Of a stretch of 64,000 bases of DNA, positions 1 to 8,455 are shown piece by piece (position 1 is the stretch's first letter; each line of letters begins with the position of its first letter). A program made the translations under genes and the position numbers. The DNA lies in NCBI GenBank assembly GCA_947643165.1, contig CANRVB010000002.1:1-64000 (forward strand), written 5' to 3'. The notes under the pieces are model-generated. The model searched no databases and was not told where the DNA came from. It worked only from the letters and a program-made list of their open reading frames with translations. Source of the DNA: an uncultured Porphyromonadaceae bacterium. GTDB lineage: Bacteria; Bacteroidota; Bacteroidia; Bacteroidales; Muribaculaceae.

Positions 1-52
1 TACCCTCAACGGTTTTCAAGACCGCCGCAATCGACCACTCTGCCATCTCTCC
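1..52 (-). tRNA. tRNA-Ser (anticodon UGA), 5' part only
   Basis: Read on the minus strand, the sequence begins GGAGAGATGGCAGAGTGG and continues into an anticodon arm with loop CTTGAAA, which gives anticodon UGA (window bases 16-18) and so reads UCA codons. The acceptor 5' strand, the D arm with the class II GTGGTCGATTGC layout and the anticodon arm are visible. The variable arm, T arm and 3' end lie beyond the left edge, so the gene is partial here. Confidence 0.9.
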
Positions 53-101
53 TTGGTCGTTTGTGGTTGCAAAGGTAGTGATATTTTTCTAATCTGCAAA
101 A

Positions 102-638
102 TTATTTTATGATAAGTTGCTTTATTTCGCCATATTTCGGTTGATTTCTCACCGCTTCCATAACATCAAGGCCCGACAAACGCATCATTTGCATTATTAT
201 ACCACCATGTGCAAACACAAGTATTCGCTTGTAGCCCTGCTCACGGCAGTAGTCTATCCAGTTGCTTACACGTTCATACTGGTCGGCAAACGACTCCCCG
301 CCGGTAGGGCATACGTTCAGCCAGTCATCATACCATTCCTGAAGCCGCGGATCGGTTATGGAGTCGAAGCTCTGCATCTCCCAATCGCCGAAATCCATCT
401 CTTGTAGACGGCTGTCTACTATCGCTTCGCTATACCCGCACGCTTGCGCAAGCATCCGGCAACGTGTCAGGGGACTGGTGAATACGGCATCATAGTTGTC
501 GTCTATCTCGCTTAGGGCCTTTCGTGTGGTTGCCGATTCCGCCTGAAAGCTGTCATGGTTTACCTCGACGTCTGTCCGGCCGTAGCACACACCACGGGCT
601 ACGTTGACCGACGTATGACGTATCGCTGTTACTTCCAT
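102..638 (-). CDS. cobC: Alpha-ribazole-5'-phosphate phosphatase (histidine phosphatase superfamily)
   Basis: A 178-residue cytoplasmic histidine phosphatase. The phosphate-accepting RHT motif is at residues 7-9 (His8). A second catalytic His is at 144 in AHGG, and the acidic EMDFGDWE segment is near 80-87; these are typical of the phosphoglycerate-mutase-like fold. In cobamide synthesis this family removes the phosphate from alpha-ribazole phosphate, or from the final cobalamin phosphate. The assignment as CobC rather than a general phosphatase rests on its place as last gene of the cob operon: its start overlaps the end of cobS by 10 bases. A phosphoglycerate-mutase-like enzyme with another substrate is the alternative. 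Confidence 0.88.
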   Translation of the reverse strand: MEVTAIRHTSVNVARGVCYGRTDVEVNHDSFQAESATTRKALSEIDDNYDAVFTSPLTRCRMLAQACGYSEAIVDSRLQEMDFGDWEMQSFDSITDPRLQEWYDDWLNVCPTGGESFADQYERVSNWIDYCREQGYKRILVFAHGGIIMQMMRLSGLDVMEAVRNQPKYGEIKQLIIK

Positions 639-1387
639 AAGGCTGTGGTTGTGATGTAGAGCGACAACTCCGCCAGCAGTGCCGTAGCGCCGCAGCAGTC
701 GCCCGTATATCCTTGTATTTTGTAGTGCATATATGCTATCATGGCTGCCACTGTCACTACCGGTGCTATCCAGCCATACAGCAGCATTGCCGGCAGCTCC
801 GACAGACTGAATATTATGATGGTAGGTATCAGTCCGGTTGCTATCAGCCCCATTATCGCACCGGCCGACATGCGGGTATACACCGTCTTGTTTTTAGCCT
901 GCTCTGCCGTTCGGGCGTATGGCAGGAAATTGATCACCTGCGCTGCGCAGCACTTGCTCCATGGATCGGCGCATAACATCAGTAGCGCGGCCACGACGGG
1001 CGGAACCGTCGAAAGCAGAAGAATGCTCAGAATGATATATATTGTCAGACCTATCACACCGTATGTGCCTATATGGGAGTCTTTCATTATAGCCAGTATC
1101 CGCTCGCGGTCGGTGCCGCCACCCATACCGTCGATAAAGTCGGCCAGACCATCCTCATGAAGTGCGCCGGTGAGCAGCAGGCGGGCACACAGACCCATTG
1201 TCACGGCTATTGGTGCTGCCCACACCTGCGCGGCGATAAACAGCGTCACTGCGGCCGCTCCTCCCGTCAGCCAGCCGGCCAGGGGCCATAGCTCCACAAC
1301 CCTGCGGTAGGCATCCGCCGGTATGTTGCGCAGACGCCACAGCGGTACTCTCGTGAAAAATGTTATTGTGGCAAACAGACGGTCCAT
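629..1387 (-). CDS. cobS: Adenosylcobinamide-GDP ribazoletransferase (cobalamin synthase)
   Basis: A 252-residue polytopic inner-membrane protein. Family members join adenosylcobinamide-GDP to alpha-ribazole (phosphate), closing the lower nucleotide loop of the cobamide. The metal-binding motif HEDGLADFIDG is at residues 77-87, followed by TDRERILAIMKDS, the usual CobS signature. Several hydrophobic stretches (about 34-75, 108-135, 170-220) account for the membrane location. Length is normal for the family. It lies 12 bases after cobT and overlaps cobC by 10 bases, so translation is probably coupled. Confidence 0.95.
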   Translation of the reverse strand: MDRLFATITFFTRVPLWRLRNIPADAYRRVVELWPLAGWLTGGAAAVTLFIAAQVWAAPIAVTMGLCARLLLTGALHEDGLADFIDGMGGGTDRERILAIMKDSHIGTYGVIGLTIYIILSILLLSTVPPVVAALLMLCADPWSKCCAAQVINFLPYARTAEQAKNKTVYTRMSAGAIMGLIATGLIPTIIIFSLSELPAMLLYGWIAPVVTVAAMIAYMHYKIQGYTGDCCGATALLAELSLYITTTALWK

Positions 1388-1399
1388 ATATCCTTGATC

Positions 1400-2440
1400 T
1401 CAGAAGTATTTTGTCACATCCACGTCGGCAAATGTATCCATTTCCGATATCATTCTTGCCGCCGAATCTACTATTGGGAATGCGCATACGGCTCCGCTGC
1501 CTTCGCCGAGGCGCAGGTCCAGATGGAGCAGGGGCTTCACCCCGAGATGATCCAGCATGAGCTTGTGCCCCGACTCATCGCCGCAGTGGCCGAATATGGC
1601 ATAATCCTTCACATTGGGATGCATACTCATGGCCGCACCCATGCAAGCCGTCATGATAAATCCGTCTACGAGTATCACCATGCCGAGTTCGGCGGCGCGT
1701 AGCATTCCGCCTACGGCCATGGCCATCTCAAATCCGCCGAAATATGCCAGACGCCCCTCTATGTCATCTTTGGGCAGATCGCAATTGTCAAGAGCTCGCT
1801 GGAGCACATCGGCCTTGTGCCTTATGCCGGCATTGTCGAGACCTGCGCCCGCACCTGCGCACCTTGCTATCTCGATGCCCGTGAGCAGATTCATCCACAT
1901 GGCCGAGGGCGATGTATTGCCGCTGCCCATCTCGCCGAAACTCACCACGTTGCATCCGTCGGCCTGAACCGTTTCAACTACTCTGGCGCCGCGGTCGAGT
2001 GCTTCCTGCCATTGTTGGCGGCTCATGGCCGCGCCGTGCAGAAAATTGGCGGTTCCGCGTGCCATTTTCATGTCGATTATCCCGTGACCCGCCGGTATGT
2101 CATAGTCTACGCCGGCATCCACAAGCACCAGCCGGAAGCCGTGCTGATTGCACAGAAAGTTGATCCCCGCGCCCCCCTTGGCGAAGTGGGCCAGCTGTTG
2201 CCATGTCACCTCCTTGGGCGATACGCTCACTCCCTCCTCTATTATGCCGTGATCGGCCGCAAACAGTATGTTTGCCGGCTTGTTGAGGCGCGGATGGAGT
2301 GTCTGCTGTATTAGTCCGAGTCTGAGAGCTATTTCTTCAAGGCGCCCGAGCGAGCCGCGGGGTTTGGTCAGGTTGTCTATTCTGTCGGCAAGTGCCTGTC
2401 TTATTGACTGATCGGGACGATTTATATGAAATGTTCTCAT
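1400..2440 (-). CDS. cobT: Nicotinate-nucleotide:dimethylbenzimidazole phosphoribosyltransferase
   Basis: A 346-residue cytoplasmic enzyme that activates a lower-ligand base (for example 5,6-dimethylbenzimidazole) with nicotinate mononucleotide to give alpha-ribazole phosphate. The N-terminal [11 protein letters not shown] segment, the [14 protein letters not shown] loop and the C-terminal RLGEGSGAV segment with the likely catalytic Glu313 are all present. Length matches characterised CobT proteins. It starts 7 bases after cobU and is followed after 12 bases by cobS. Which base the enzyme prefers cannot be read from the sequence. Confidence 0.96.
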   Translation of the reverse strand: MRTFHINRPDQSIRQALADRIDNLTKPRGSLGRLEEIALRLGLIQQTLHPRLNKPANILFAADHGIIEEGVSVSPKEVTWQQLAHFAKGGAGINFLCNQHGFRLVLVDAGVDYDIPAGHGIIDMKMARGTANFLHGAAMSRQQWQEALDRGARVVETVQADGCNVVSFGEMGSGNTSPSAMWMNLLTGIEIARCAGAGAGLDNAGIRHKADVLQRALDNCDLPKDDIEGRLAYFGGFEMAMAVGGMLRAAELGMVILVDGFIMTACMGAAMSMHPNVKDYAIFGHCGDESGHKLMLDHLGVKPLLHLDLRLGEGSGAVCAFPIVDSAARMISEMDTFADVDVTKYF

Positions 2441-2447
2441 GATTGGT

Positions 2448-2969
2448 TTATTTGAGTCTTATCGGAAGACCGGAAACGGTCAGATATGCTTCATCTGCTA
2501 TCTTGCCCAGATAGGCGTTTACCCACCCCTGTAGATCGGTGAATGCGCGTTGCATTGCGTCCGCGCTTATGCCGCCAAGGCCTATCTCGTTGGTCACTAC
2601 TGTTATCGTGTCGGCCTCCGAGGTGTGCAGACGCTCAAGTTCCTCTATTACGGCGTCGCGTGCCTTTGTCGCATTGCAGTCAGTTGCCAGAAAGTGGTTT
2701 GTGGCAAGAAGTGTCAGACAGTCCAGCAGCGCCACGCTGCCACGTGTCAGCCGCTCGCTGTCGGCCGGATGCAGCGGCTCCTCTACCGTAACCCACCTCT
2801 CGCCGCGGCGACTGCGGTGTATCGCCACGCGGCGCTCCATCTCCTCATCACCGATATGGGCGGTGGCTATATACACGGGGCGCTCACACCTTTCAAGTGT
2901 CAGCCGCTCGGCATACTCGCTCTTTCCCGAGCGCTGCCCACCGCTCACCATTATTATTTTCGCGCACAT
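2448..2969 (-). CDS. cobU: Bifunctional adenosylcobinamide kinase / adenosylcobinamide-phosphate guanylyltransferase
   Basis: A 173-residue RecA-like P-loop protein. The nucleotide-binding loop GGQRSGKS is at residues 10-17. Next come the YIATAH segment and a [13 protein letters not shown] motif with the His that carries the GMP intermediate in this family. CobU phosphorylates adenosylcobinamide and then transfers GMP to it, making the substrate of CobS. The kinase step is what lets a cell use imported cobinamide. It is the third gene of the operon, 28 bases after cbiB and 7 before cobT. Confidence 0.95.
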   Translation of the reverse strand: MCAKIIMVSGGQRSGKSEYAERLTLERCERPVYIATAHIGDEEMERRVAIHRSRRGERWVTVEEPLHPADSERLTRGSVALLDCLTLLATNHFLATDCNATKARDAVIEELERLHTSEADTITVVTNEIGLGGISADAMQRAFTDLQGWVNAYLGKIADEAYLTVSGLPIRLK

Positions 2970-2997
2970 GGATGCAAAATTAGCAAAATCCTACATT

Positions 2998-3942
2998 CTA
3001 TCCAACGGTCAGTCTCACTACCGCCACGAGCATTACCATCATTATTTCCGCCTTGCGGTTTATGGTTATGGCCTTTATCATATCGATAGATGTGAGAGGG
3101 CGTGGATTGGTCCCGATATACGGTTTGTCAAACACTTCGCCGAAATAATCGTGCGGACCCCCGAAGCGGCAGTCAAGAATACCCGCCAGCGCGGCTTCTG
3201 GCCATCCTGAATTTGGACTTGCATGCGCGGGTCCGTACTTCCTCACAAATCCCAGCAGGTCAATGCGTCCGGCGGCTACTATCATGAGCAGTGCGGTCAG
3301 ACGGGACGGGATATAGTTGGCCGCATCATCTATTTTTGCAGCCCAGCGCCCGAATTCCAGATATCGCGGACTATGGTAGCCTATCATCGAGTCGAGCGTA
3401 TTCACCATCTTGTAGGCAAGCATCCCCGGCACACCGAGCAGTGCATACCAGAACAATGGCGCTATCACTCCGTCGCTCAGATTCTCGGCCAGAGTCTCCA
3501 GTGCCGCCGTCCTTACCTCCTGATCCGTGAGATGTGCCGTGTCGCGCCCTACTATCCTGCTTACCTGTCGCCGCCCCTCCTCTACCGATCGGTCGGCTGC
3601 CTCAAACACCATTTTCACCTCACGCGCGAGCGTGGTCCCCGCCAGACAGAAAAACACGCCGATTGCCTCCACCGACAGCTCTATCCATGGCAGCGGTGCC
3701 AGCACGCGTAATATCAGTACCGCCGACAGATATACGCTGACAATCAATCCTATCGCGGTAAATGCCCCCTTCCTGACCCGTTCGTCTCCATGATTCAGCC
3801 TCCGCTCGCACGCCGATATCGCTTTGCCGAACCACACTACGGGGTGGGGCAGCTCCGCCGGATCGCCAAGAATTATGTCCATAAACCATCCCGCCAGCAG
3901 CGGTGTCAGCACAACCAGTGCGTGCAATGCCGTGATCTCCAT
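2998..3942 (-). CDS. cbiB: Adenosylcobinamide-phosphate synthase
   Basis: A 314-residue multi-pass membrane protein that attaches aminopropanol phosphate to adenosylcobyric acid. The family start signature AGWFMDIILGDPAELPHPVVWFGKAI is recognisable at about residues 18-42. The later stretch ENLSDGVIAPLFWYALLGVPG and the GYHSPRYLEFGRWAAKIDD segment are also diagnostic. It follows cobD by 17 bases. CobD makes its phosphorylated amino-alcohol substrate, so the two adjacent genes form one functional unit. Confidence 0.95.
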   Translation of the reverse strand: MEITALHALVVLTPLLAGWFMDIILGDPAELPHPVVWFGKAISACERRLNHGDERVRKGAFTAIGLIVSVYLSAVLILRVLAPLPWIELSVEAIGVFFCLAGTTLAREVKMVFEAADRSVEEGRRQVSRIVGRDTAHLTDQEVRTAALETLAENLSDGVIAPLFWYALLGVPGMLAYKMVNTLDSMIGYHSPRYLEFGRWAAKIDDAANYIPSRLTALLMIVAAGRIDLLGFVRKYGPAHASPNSGWPEAALAGILDCRFGGPHDYFGEVFDKPYIGTNPRPLTSIDMIKAITINRKAEIMMVMLVAVVRLTVG

Positions 3943-3959
3943 TCCGACCTCTCAGATTA

Positions 3960-4976
3960 TCAGTATTCTATATCCTCTTCCTGTTGTCTCATCCATTCTC
4001 CTATGGCTTCAGCGAGCGCGTCATTCTCCTCCCTCGTCTGCGCGGCCACACGGAAGTGCGATGGCGTCAGACCATGAAAGTTCGACGCATCCCTTATGAG
4101 AATTCCACGTCTCTGCGCAAGATACTCCTTCATATCCGAAGCTCTCAGTCCGCCAGGCAGTTTGGCCAATACGAAGTTGCAGCAGGTCTCAGCCGTCTCT
4201 ATGCCCATCCTGTTCAGCATCTCTGCTATCCTCACGGCCTCATTGTTTAGCCCTATGGCGTCCACCGCATACCTGTCGGCATGTTTCATGAGCCATCTGG
4301 CCGCCTCGATGGCCAGAGCATTCACCGACCACGGCATCCGCAATCGGCGCAGACGCCCTATCAGTTCCCTGTCACCTACAGCATAACCTATCCGCAGCCC
4401 AGGAATCGAAAAACGCTTTGTCAGCGACGAAAACCTTATCCCACCCGGCCTGGCGGCAAAATCCGCGGCTGTTTCTGTCTCTACGATGGAATAATCAGAA
4501 TACGACGCATCTACGGCAATTATTCCGCTCTGCCAGGACCCTGTTTCCACCACACCTCCGGTCGGATTGTTCGGATTGCATATCCACCTTACGTCTGCAT
4601 CGGTCTGCCGCAATTCCGATATCTCCGCCACATGTATCACCCTGTGTCCATACATGCGGCATGCATCCTCATATTCGCTGAACGTTGGCGTCAATATAGC
4701 CGACCGGCAGCCCTCCGTTGCGTGAGCAAGCAGATATATCGCTTCCGTGGCGCCGTTTGTCGCGATCACATTCTCCGGCTCCACACCTTCCCATTCCGCA
4801 ATCTCGCGTTCAAGTGACCTCGGTTCCGGTTCCGGATAGCGCGATATCAGCTTCCCGCAGGCCGACAGATGTGCCATCAGCTCCTCATGATTGGCCCGCG
4901 AGGGAATATTGCTGCTGAAATTTGATCGGATGATATCTCCATAGCGGTACATATCATCTCCATGTCCGTCAATCAT
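3960..4976 (-). CDS. cobD: Threonine-phosphate decarboxylase-like PLP enzyme
   Basis: A 338-residue class I/II aminotransferase-fold protein. NPNNPTG is at residues 134-140, the PLP-binding lysine is probably Lys187 in SLTKRFSIPGLR, and a substrate-binding RVA segment is near the C-terminus. It is related to histidinol-phosphate aminotransferase, but the GHGDDMYRY start and its place directly before cbiB indicate decarboxylation of L-threonine phosphate to (R)-1-amino-2-propanol phosphate. It is the first gene of the leftward cob operon. The start at 4976 is supported by a promoter about 50 bases upstream. A second Met at residue 9 is a less likely start. Confidence 0.87.
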   Translation of the reverse strand: MIDGHGDDMYRYGDIIRSNFSSNIPSRANHEELMAHLSACGKLISRYPEPEPRSLEREIAEWEGVEPENVIATNGATEAIYLLAHATEGCRSAILTPTFSEYEDACRMYGHRVIHVAEISELRQTDADVRWICNPNNPTGGVVETGSWQSGIIAVDASYSDYSIVETETAADFAARPGGIRFSSLTKRFSIPGLRIGYAVGDRELIGRLRRLRMPWSVNALAIEAARWLMKHADRYAVDAIGLNNEAVRIAEMLNRMGIETAETCCNFVLAKLPGGLRASDMKEYLAQRRGILIRDASNFHGLTPSHFRVAAQTREENDALAEAIGEWMRQQEEDIEY

Positions 4977-5025
4977 TCTTTTGCGATATTAGGTGTTGAC
5001 CCGCATGTCAGGTCTGTTGTGATGG

Positions 5026-5057
5026 CAAAATTAGCCATTGCCCGCAGATTATCCAAA
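5026..5057 (-). promoter_or_regulatory. Promoter of the cob operon
   Basis: On the minus strand, TTTG (5057-5054) is followed after exactly 20 bases by TAATTTTG (5033-5026). This matches the Bacteroidota -33/-7 pattern TTTG-N20-TAnnTTTG. The predicted leader to the cobD ATG is only about 45 bases, and no B12-box or cobalamin-riboswitch core was found in or around it. Confidence 0.65.
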
Positions 5058-5094
5058 TCCCTGCCCATCTTTCAGTCACACCCTCTATCTGACG

Positions 5095-5152
5095 CTTGAC
5101 ACCTGCTTTTATCCTGCCGCTGTGAAAATCCGGCGATTTTTATGTACTTTTG
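5095..5152 (+). promoter_or_regulatory. Promoter module of the Crp-like gene (copy A of a repeated element)
   Basis: The -7 box TACTTTTG is at 5145-5152. The 25 bases ending there (5128-5152) match 8768-8792 with one difference, and weaker similarity extends upstream to CTTGAC at 5095. The distance to the ATG at 5303 is about 150 bases. In that leader a 16-codon ORF starts at 5201 (MIPPNPTIED...), of unknown meaning, and a direct repeat ATCCTGCAT occurs near 5260-5275. The remainder of the 4977-5302 gap shows nothing recognisable. Confidence 0.55.
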
Positions 5153-5302
5153 CAACAGCAGAACACAACCAAACGCTTCACTGCTTCACTCCGACAGATC
5201 ATGATACCTCCTAACCCAACCATCGAGGACATAGAAACAGAGCTGAAATAACCCGCACCATCCTGCATTATCCTGCATCATCCCCTTTTTGTAAAAACAA
5301 CA

Positions 5303-5866
5303 ATGGCCTGCAATTTCAATACATATATCGACCGGATCGACTTCAACGCGTGGCGCGACCTTTGTGTCAGCCAGGGCACCTTGCGGCATTTTGCCAAAGG
5401 CGAGGAATTTGTCTCTATCGGCAGCGTAGGCCGTTATGCCGGATATATCCAATCCGGCACACTCAAATATGTGGCTCGTTCCGCCGACGGCTCCGAGCAT
5501 GTTATGGGATTGGTCTTTGGCAACGGATTCGTTGTCGACTGGCGTAACTTTCTGCAGGGTAAAAAAGCTACAGTAGCCATCATTGCCACATCCGATTGTG
5601 ATATATTCTGTATCACCGACAAATTCGTCCAGGCAAAGAGAGCCTCTGACCCTTCTTTCAATGATATGGTGATGCACACCACAGAAGCTGTCTATGGCAC
5701 TATATACGATCGATACGTCGATCTGTATGTCAAGACACCGCAGCAACGATACGTTGAACTCATCACCCGGCATCCCGACCTTTTCGACCTCTTTACGCTC
5801 AAAGACATCGCCTCATTCCTCAATATCACCCCCACCCATCTTAGCCGCCTGCGGATTAAAAAGTAA
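5303..5866 (+). CDS. Crp/Fnr-family transcription regulator
   Basis: A 187-residue cytoplasmic regulator. The first 120 residues read as a cyclic-nucleotide-binding-like beta-roll, with the common LRHFAKGEEFVSIGSVGRYAGYI...GTLKY pattern. The C-terminus has a winged-helix DNA-binding segment (TLKDIASFLNITPTHLSRLR, about 163-185). It lacks the cysteine cluster of Fnr and the exact cAMP-contact residues of E. coli Crp cannot be placed, so the ligand is unknown. A strong terminator-like palindrome follows, and the next gene is an outer-membrane protein on the same strand that it may control. This is a common arrangement for short Bacteroidota Crp-like proteins. Confidence 0.85.
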   Translation: MACNFNTYIDRIDFNAWRDLCVSQGTLRHFAKGEEFVSIGSVGRYAGYIQSGTLKYVARSADGSEHVMGLVFGNGFVVDWRNFLQGKKATVAIIATSDCDIFCITDKFVQAKRASDPSFNDMVMHTTEAVYGTIYDRYVDLYVKTPQQRYVELITRHPDLFDLFTLKDIASFLNITPTHLSRLRIKK

Positions 5867-5968
5867 TCGCCAGTGGACTTGTAGCTAATGTCGGTTAAAA
5901 GCCCGCTCGCCGTCAAACAACAACCCCCACCGCAAAAAAATCTACAACTCCCCGCGTTAAAACCCATG

Positions 5969-5999
5969 ACTCTCAACATATGTTGAGAGTTTTTATTTT
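5969..5999 (+). terminator. 22-bp perfect palindrome followed by a T-rich tract
   Basis: Bases 5969-5990 form a perfect 22-base palindrome (half site ACTCTCAACAT), followed directly by TTTTATTTT. This is a good intrinsic terminator for the Crp-like gene. It also overlaps the -33 region of the next promoter (-7 box at 6009-6016), so a second role as an operator is possible. Confidence 0.65.
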
Positions 6000-6008
6000 C
6001 ATTGACTC

Positions 6009-6016
6009 TACCTTTG
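6009..6016 (+). promoter_or_regulatory. -7 box of the outer-membrane protein gene
   Basis: TACCTTTG fits TAnnTTTG and lies 31 bases before the ATG at 6048. A TTG at 5983-5985, inside the palindrome, is the closest -33 candidate, with a slightly long spacer of 23 bases. Confidence 0.5.
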
Positions 6017-6047
6017 TCCATTCATTCCAAACAAATTAAGACAAACT

Positions 6048-8141
6048 ATGACAAAGTTTATCACATCAATCATATTGTCGGCAGTAGCTATAATTCCTGT
6101 TTCTGCTCAGGAACAAGCCGACACGTTAAAGACACAAGAGCTGAATGAGGTTGTTGTGCAAGCACAGATGCAACGTACTTCATCGGCAAAGTCAACCTAT
6201 ACCCCGACAGGGAAACAGAAAAACGCGGCTCAAAATGCTGTGGATCTTCTGCGTCAGATGGCTATTCCTCAAATCAGAATAAACCCGATTGATGAGACCG
6301 TCACCGACAATGTAGGCGGCAGCGTAGCCATTTACATCAATTTCCTTGAAGCATCCAAAGAGGAAATGGAAGGACTGCGAACCGCTGATGTAAGGCGTGT
6401 GGAATATCTTGAATTTCCTACCGACCCTCGTTTCCGTGGAGCAGAGAGAGTGATAAACATTATCGTGCAGGAATACGCATACGGAGGCTACACAAAGGTG
6501 ACTGCTGATGAAAATTTCCTTGTCGGATTGTCAAGTCGTGTCAACATCTTCTCAAAGTTCTCTTACAAGAAGATGACCTACGACCTGTATGCCGGTGCCA
6601 ATAACTGGAACAACCACCATATTGGTAGTACGACAGAGGGCATTTACCGTTTGACCGGGCAGGACGGCAAAGAAATTTCGCTAACCCGTAAGGAAACACT
6701 TGAATCCTCACATTATAAGCAGAATCAATATCCCGTAACTTTCCGCGCCACATATAATAATAACAAAATCCAGATACGCAATCTACTTGCGTTTACCAAC
6801 TTAGGCATACCCACAAATGAATATTCCGGTAAACTGGAGTATTCGCCCAATTCAACTCAGGGATATTCTTTTGATCGGAAGAATCCGAACCGATCCAACT
6901 CAGTCGCTTATTCTGGTACTTATTTCTTCGTTCTGCCAAAGGGATATTCTGTTGACTTCTCCCCATCGTTCAACTATACCCACGGCAACGATTATACTGA
7001 CTATGCCGCATCTGAGCAGCCGGCAATACATCGTCATGCTGAAGAGAACGCATATTATTACCGTCTGAATTTATATATCCGGAAGACTTTCGGTCAGAAG
7101 CATTCATTAATGTTCGGAGCCAACCGCGGGGAAATAATCAACCACATCAACTACACAGGAAACGAGGAATATAAGGATAAATTCATCAATGATTTCACAG
7201 CTGCAATGGTCGGATATGATTTCCATACGCAAAAAATAGCAGTAAATTTCGATGCTGGATGGGCATGGGAAAACAACGACATTAATACGCAAAAAAATAG
7301 TTTTAATTACCCTCTCACACATCTCAATGTGAGATACGTTCCAAATCAGAAGAATAGTTTTTCTTTATATTTCCAATATGTCACAAACAGTCTGGGAGTT
7401 TCTCAAAAGTCCTCTGATATTCTTCGCGAAAACGAGTTGATGTATATTACAGGAAATCCATCTTTGAAAAACAGCAACCAAACCATCGGGAACATTTCAT
7501 ATACATGGATGCCTTCAAATGCTTTCAGCATGAGTGCATACGGACGATACTTTGGCATATATGACCGACAGTTGCTTGTCTATACTCCCTATGAGGATGG
7601 AAAAGCCCTGTTAAGATCTTACCTCAATAATGGTGATTATTTTAATGGTGAGATTGGTATTGCTGTCAACTGGAAACTGCTCGGAGGAAAACTGCAACTC
7701 TATGCCAACCCCAGTCAATCGTTTTACAAATCAACTGGCATCTTTAATGAAAGATACAATCCTTTTCGGATAACTATGCAAGCGAGCTATTATCTCGACA
7801 GCTTCTATTTTCAAGCCTATTATGAGAGTCCTCAAAAAAGTATGGATTCGGCTTTACCACAAATAAAGAATATACGTAATTTCCATAGCGTGACAGTTGG
7901 ATGGGCGAATGCCAATTGGAATCTCCGTGTCATGGCTGCCAACTTCTTCAATAAAGGATGGGACGGTGCGACAAACACTACTATCTCACCATATTATAGC
8001 GAGCTACAGACTATCATCGGAACATCATCACACCCTCGCATAAACTTCACAGCCACTTATACATTTGGCTACGGCAAGAAAGTACAGCGAGGCAATGAAG
8101 TCGGCGAACAATCAGGCGCAGCCTCTGCAATCTTAAAGTAA
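6048..8141 (+). CDS. TonB-dependent-receptor-like outer-membrane beta-barrel protein
   Basis: A 697-residue exported protein. It has a signal peptide ending near SVSAQ (residue 21), then a short plug-like region (about 25-150, with ELNEVVVQAQ, VDLLRQMAIPQIRINP and VRRVEYLEFPTDPRFRGAERVINIIV) and a long barrel rich in alternating aromatic strands. It resembles the outer-membrane barrel-3 class of Bacteroidota receptors and lacks the N-terminal carboxypeptidase-like domain of SusC proteins. Substrate is unknown and no lipoprotein partner is adjacent. Its DNA is AT-richer than the flanking housekeeping genes. The first 45 bases are repeated at the start of the next gene. Confidence 0.8.
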   Translation: MTKFITSIILSAVAIIPVSAQEQADTLKTQELNEVVVQAQMQRTSSAKSTYTPTGKQKNAAQNAVDLLRQMAIPQIRINPIDETVTDNVGGSVAIYINFLEASKEEMEGLRTADVRRVEYLEFPTDPRFRGAERVINIIVQEYAYGGYTKVTADENFLVGLSSRVNIFSKFSYKKMTYDLYAGANNWNNHHIGSTTEGIYRLTGQDGKEISLTRKETLESSHYKQNQYPVTFRATYNNNKIQIRNLLAFTNLGIPTNEYSGKLEYSPNSTQGYSFDRKNPNRSNSVAYSGTYFFVLPKGYSVDFSPSFNYTHGNDYTDYAASEQPAIHRHAEENAYYYRLNLYIRKTFGQKHSLMFGANRGEIINHINYTGNEEYKDKFINDFTAAMVGYDFHTQKIAVNFDAGWAWENNDINTQKNSFNYPLTHLNVRYVPNQKNSFSLYFQYVTNSLGVSQKSSDILRENELMYITGNPSLKNSNQTIGNISYTWMPSNAFSMSAYGRYFGIYDRQLLVYTPYEDGKALLRSYLNNGDYFNGEIGIAVNWKLLGGKLQLYANPSQSFYKSTGIFNERYNPFRITMQASYYLDSFYFQAYYESPQKSMDSALPQIKNIRNFHSVTVGWANANWNLRVMAANFFNKGWDGATNTTISPYYSELQTIIGTSSHPRINFTATYTFGYGKKVQRGNEVGEQSGAASAILK

Positions 8142-8142
8142 T

Positions 8143-8373
8143 ATGGCAAATATTATCACATCAATAATATTGTCGGCAGTTGCGACTGGTGCTGATTCAA
8201 CGCCTATTTGGTTATTGTTGATCTTCTCGTGGATAACACTATTCTGCTATCCACGAATCAGGAAATTTGTGTCTAAGTATGTCAATGACAATGAGATGCA
8301 GAGCCTCTATACATTCATTATTTGGTTAGTGATTATGGCTATCGTTGTTTCTTTGTCAATGGTAGTCTGCTGA
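8143..8373 (+). CDS. Small membrane protein (76 aa), unknown function
   Basis: The ATG lies one base after the stop of the preceding receptor gene, so the two are almost certainly co-transcribed. The protein has two hydrophobic segments (about 20-38 and 52-75) around a basic stretch PRIRKFVSKYVND. Its first 14 residues, MANIITSIILSAVA, closely copy the receptor's signal peptide start MTKFITSIILSAVA, and the DNA is also similar there (8143-8184 against 6048-6089). I do not recognise the family. A small inner-membrane protein is the simplest reading. Confidence 0.6.
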   Translation: MANIITSIILSAVATGADSTPIWLLLIFSWITLFCYPRIRKFVSKYVNDNEMQSLYTFIIWLVIMAIVVSLSMVVC

Positions 8374-8409
8374 TCATAAATATACAGCTTTTCATACCGA
8401 TCTCTCCAG

Positions 8410-8432
8410 GCTCCCGGCTAAATGCCGGGAGC
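8410..8432 (+). terminator. Hairpin between two small genes
   Basis: GCTCCCGGC (8410-8418) and GCCGGGAGC (8424-8432) form a perfect 9-bp stem with loop TAAAT. No T-run follows directly (TGTTACTTAAG), so termination may be partial or the hairpin may only stabilise mRNA. Confidence 0.45.
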
Positions 8433-8455
8433 TGTTACTTAAGAACCATTTTTAT

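Noticed and set aside
1-101. Attachment site of an integrated element at tRNA-Ser
   Set aside because: Only the 5' part of the tRNA is in the window, and no integrase or duplicated tRNA end was seen.
4977-5302. Cobalamin riboswitch upstream of cobD
   Set aside because: No B12-box-like sequence or paired core was found on the minus strand, and the promoter leaves only about 45 bases of leader.
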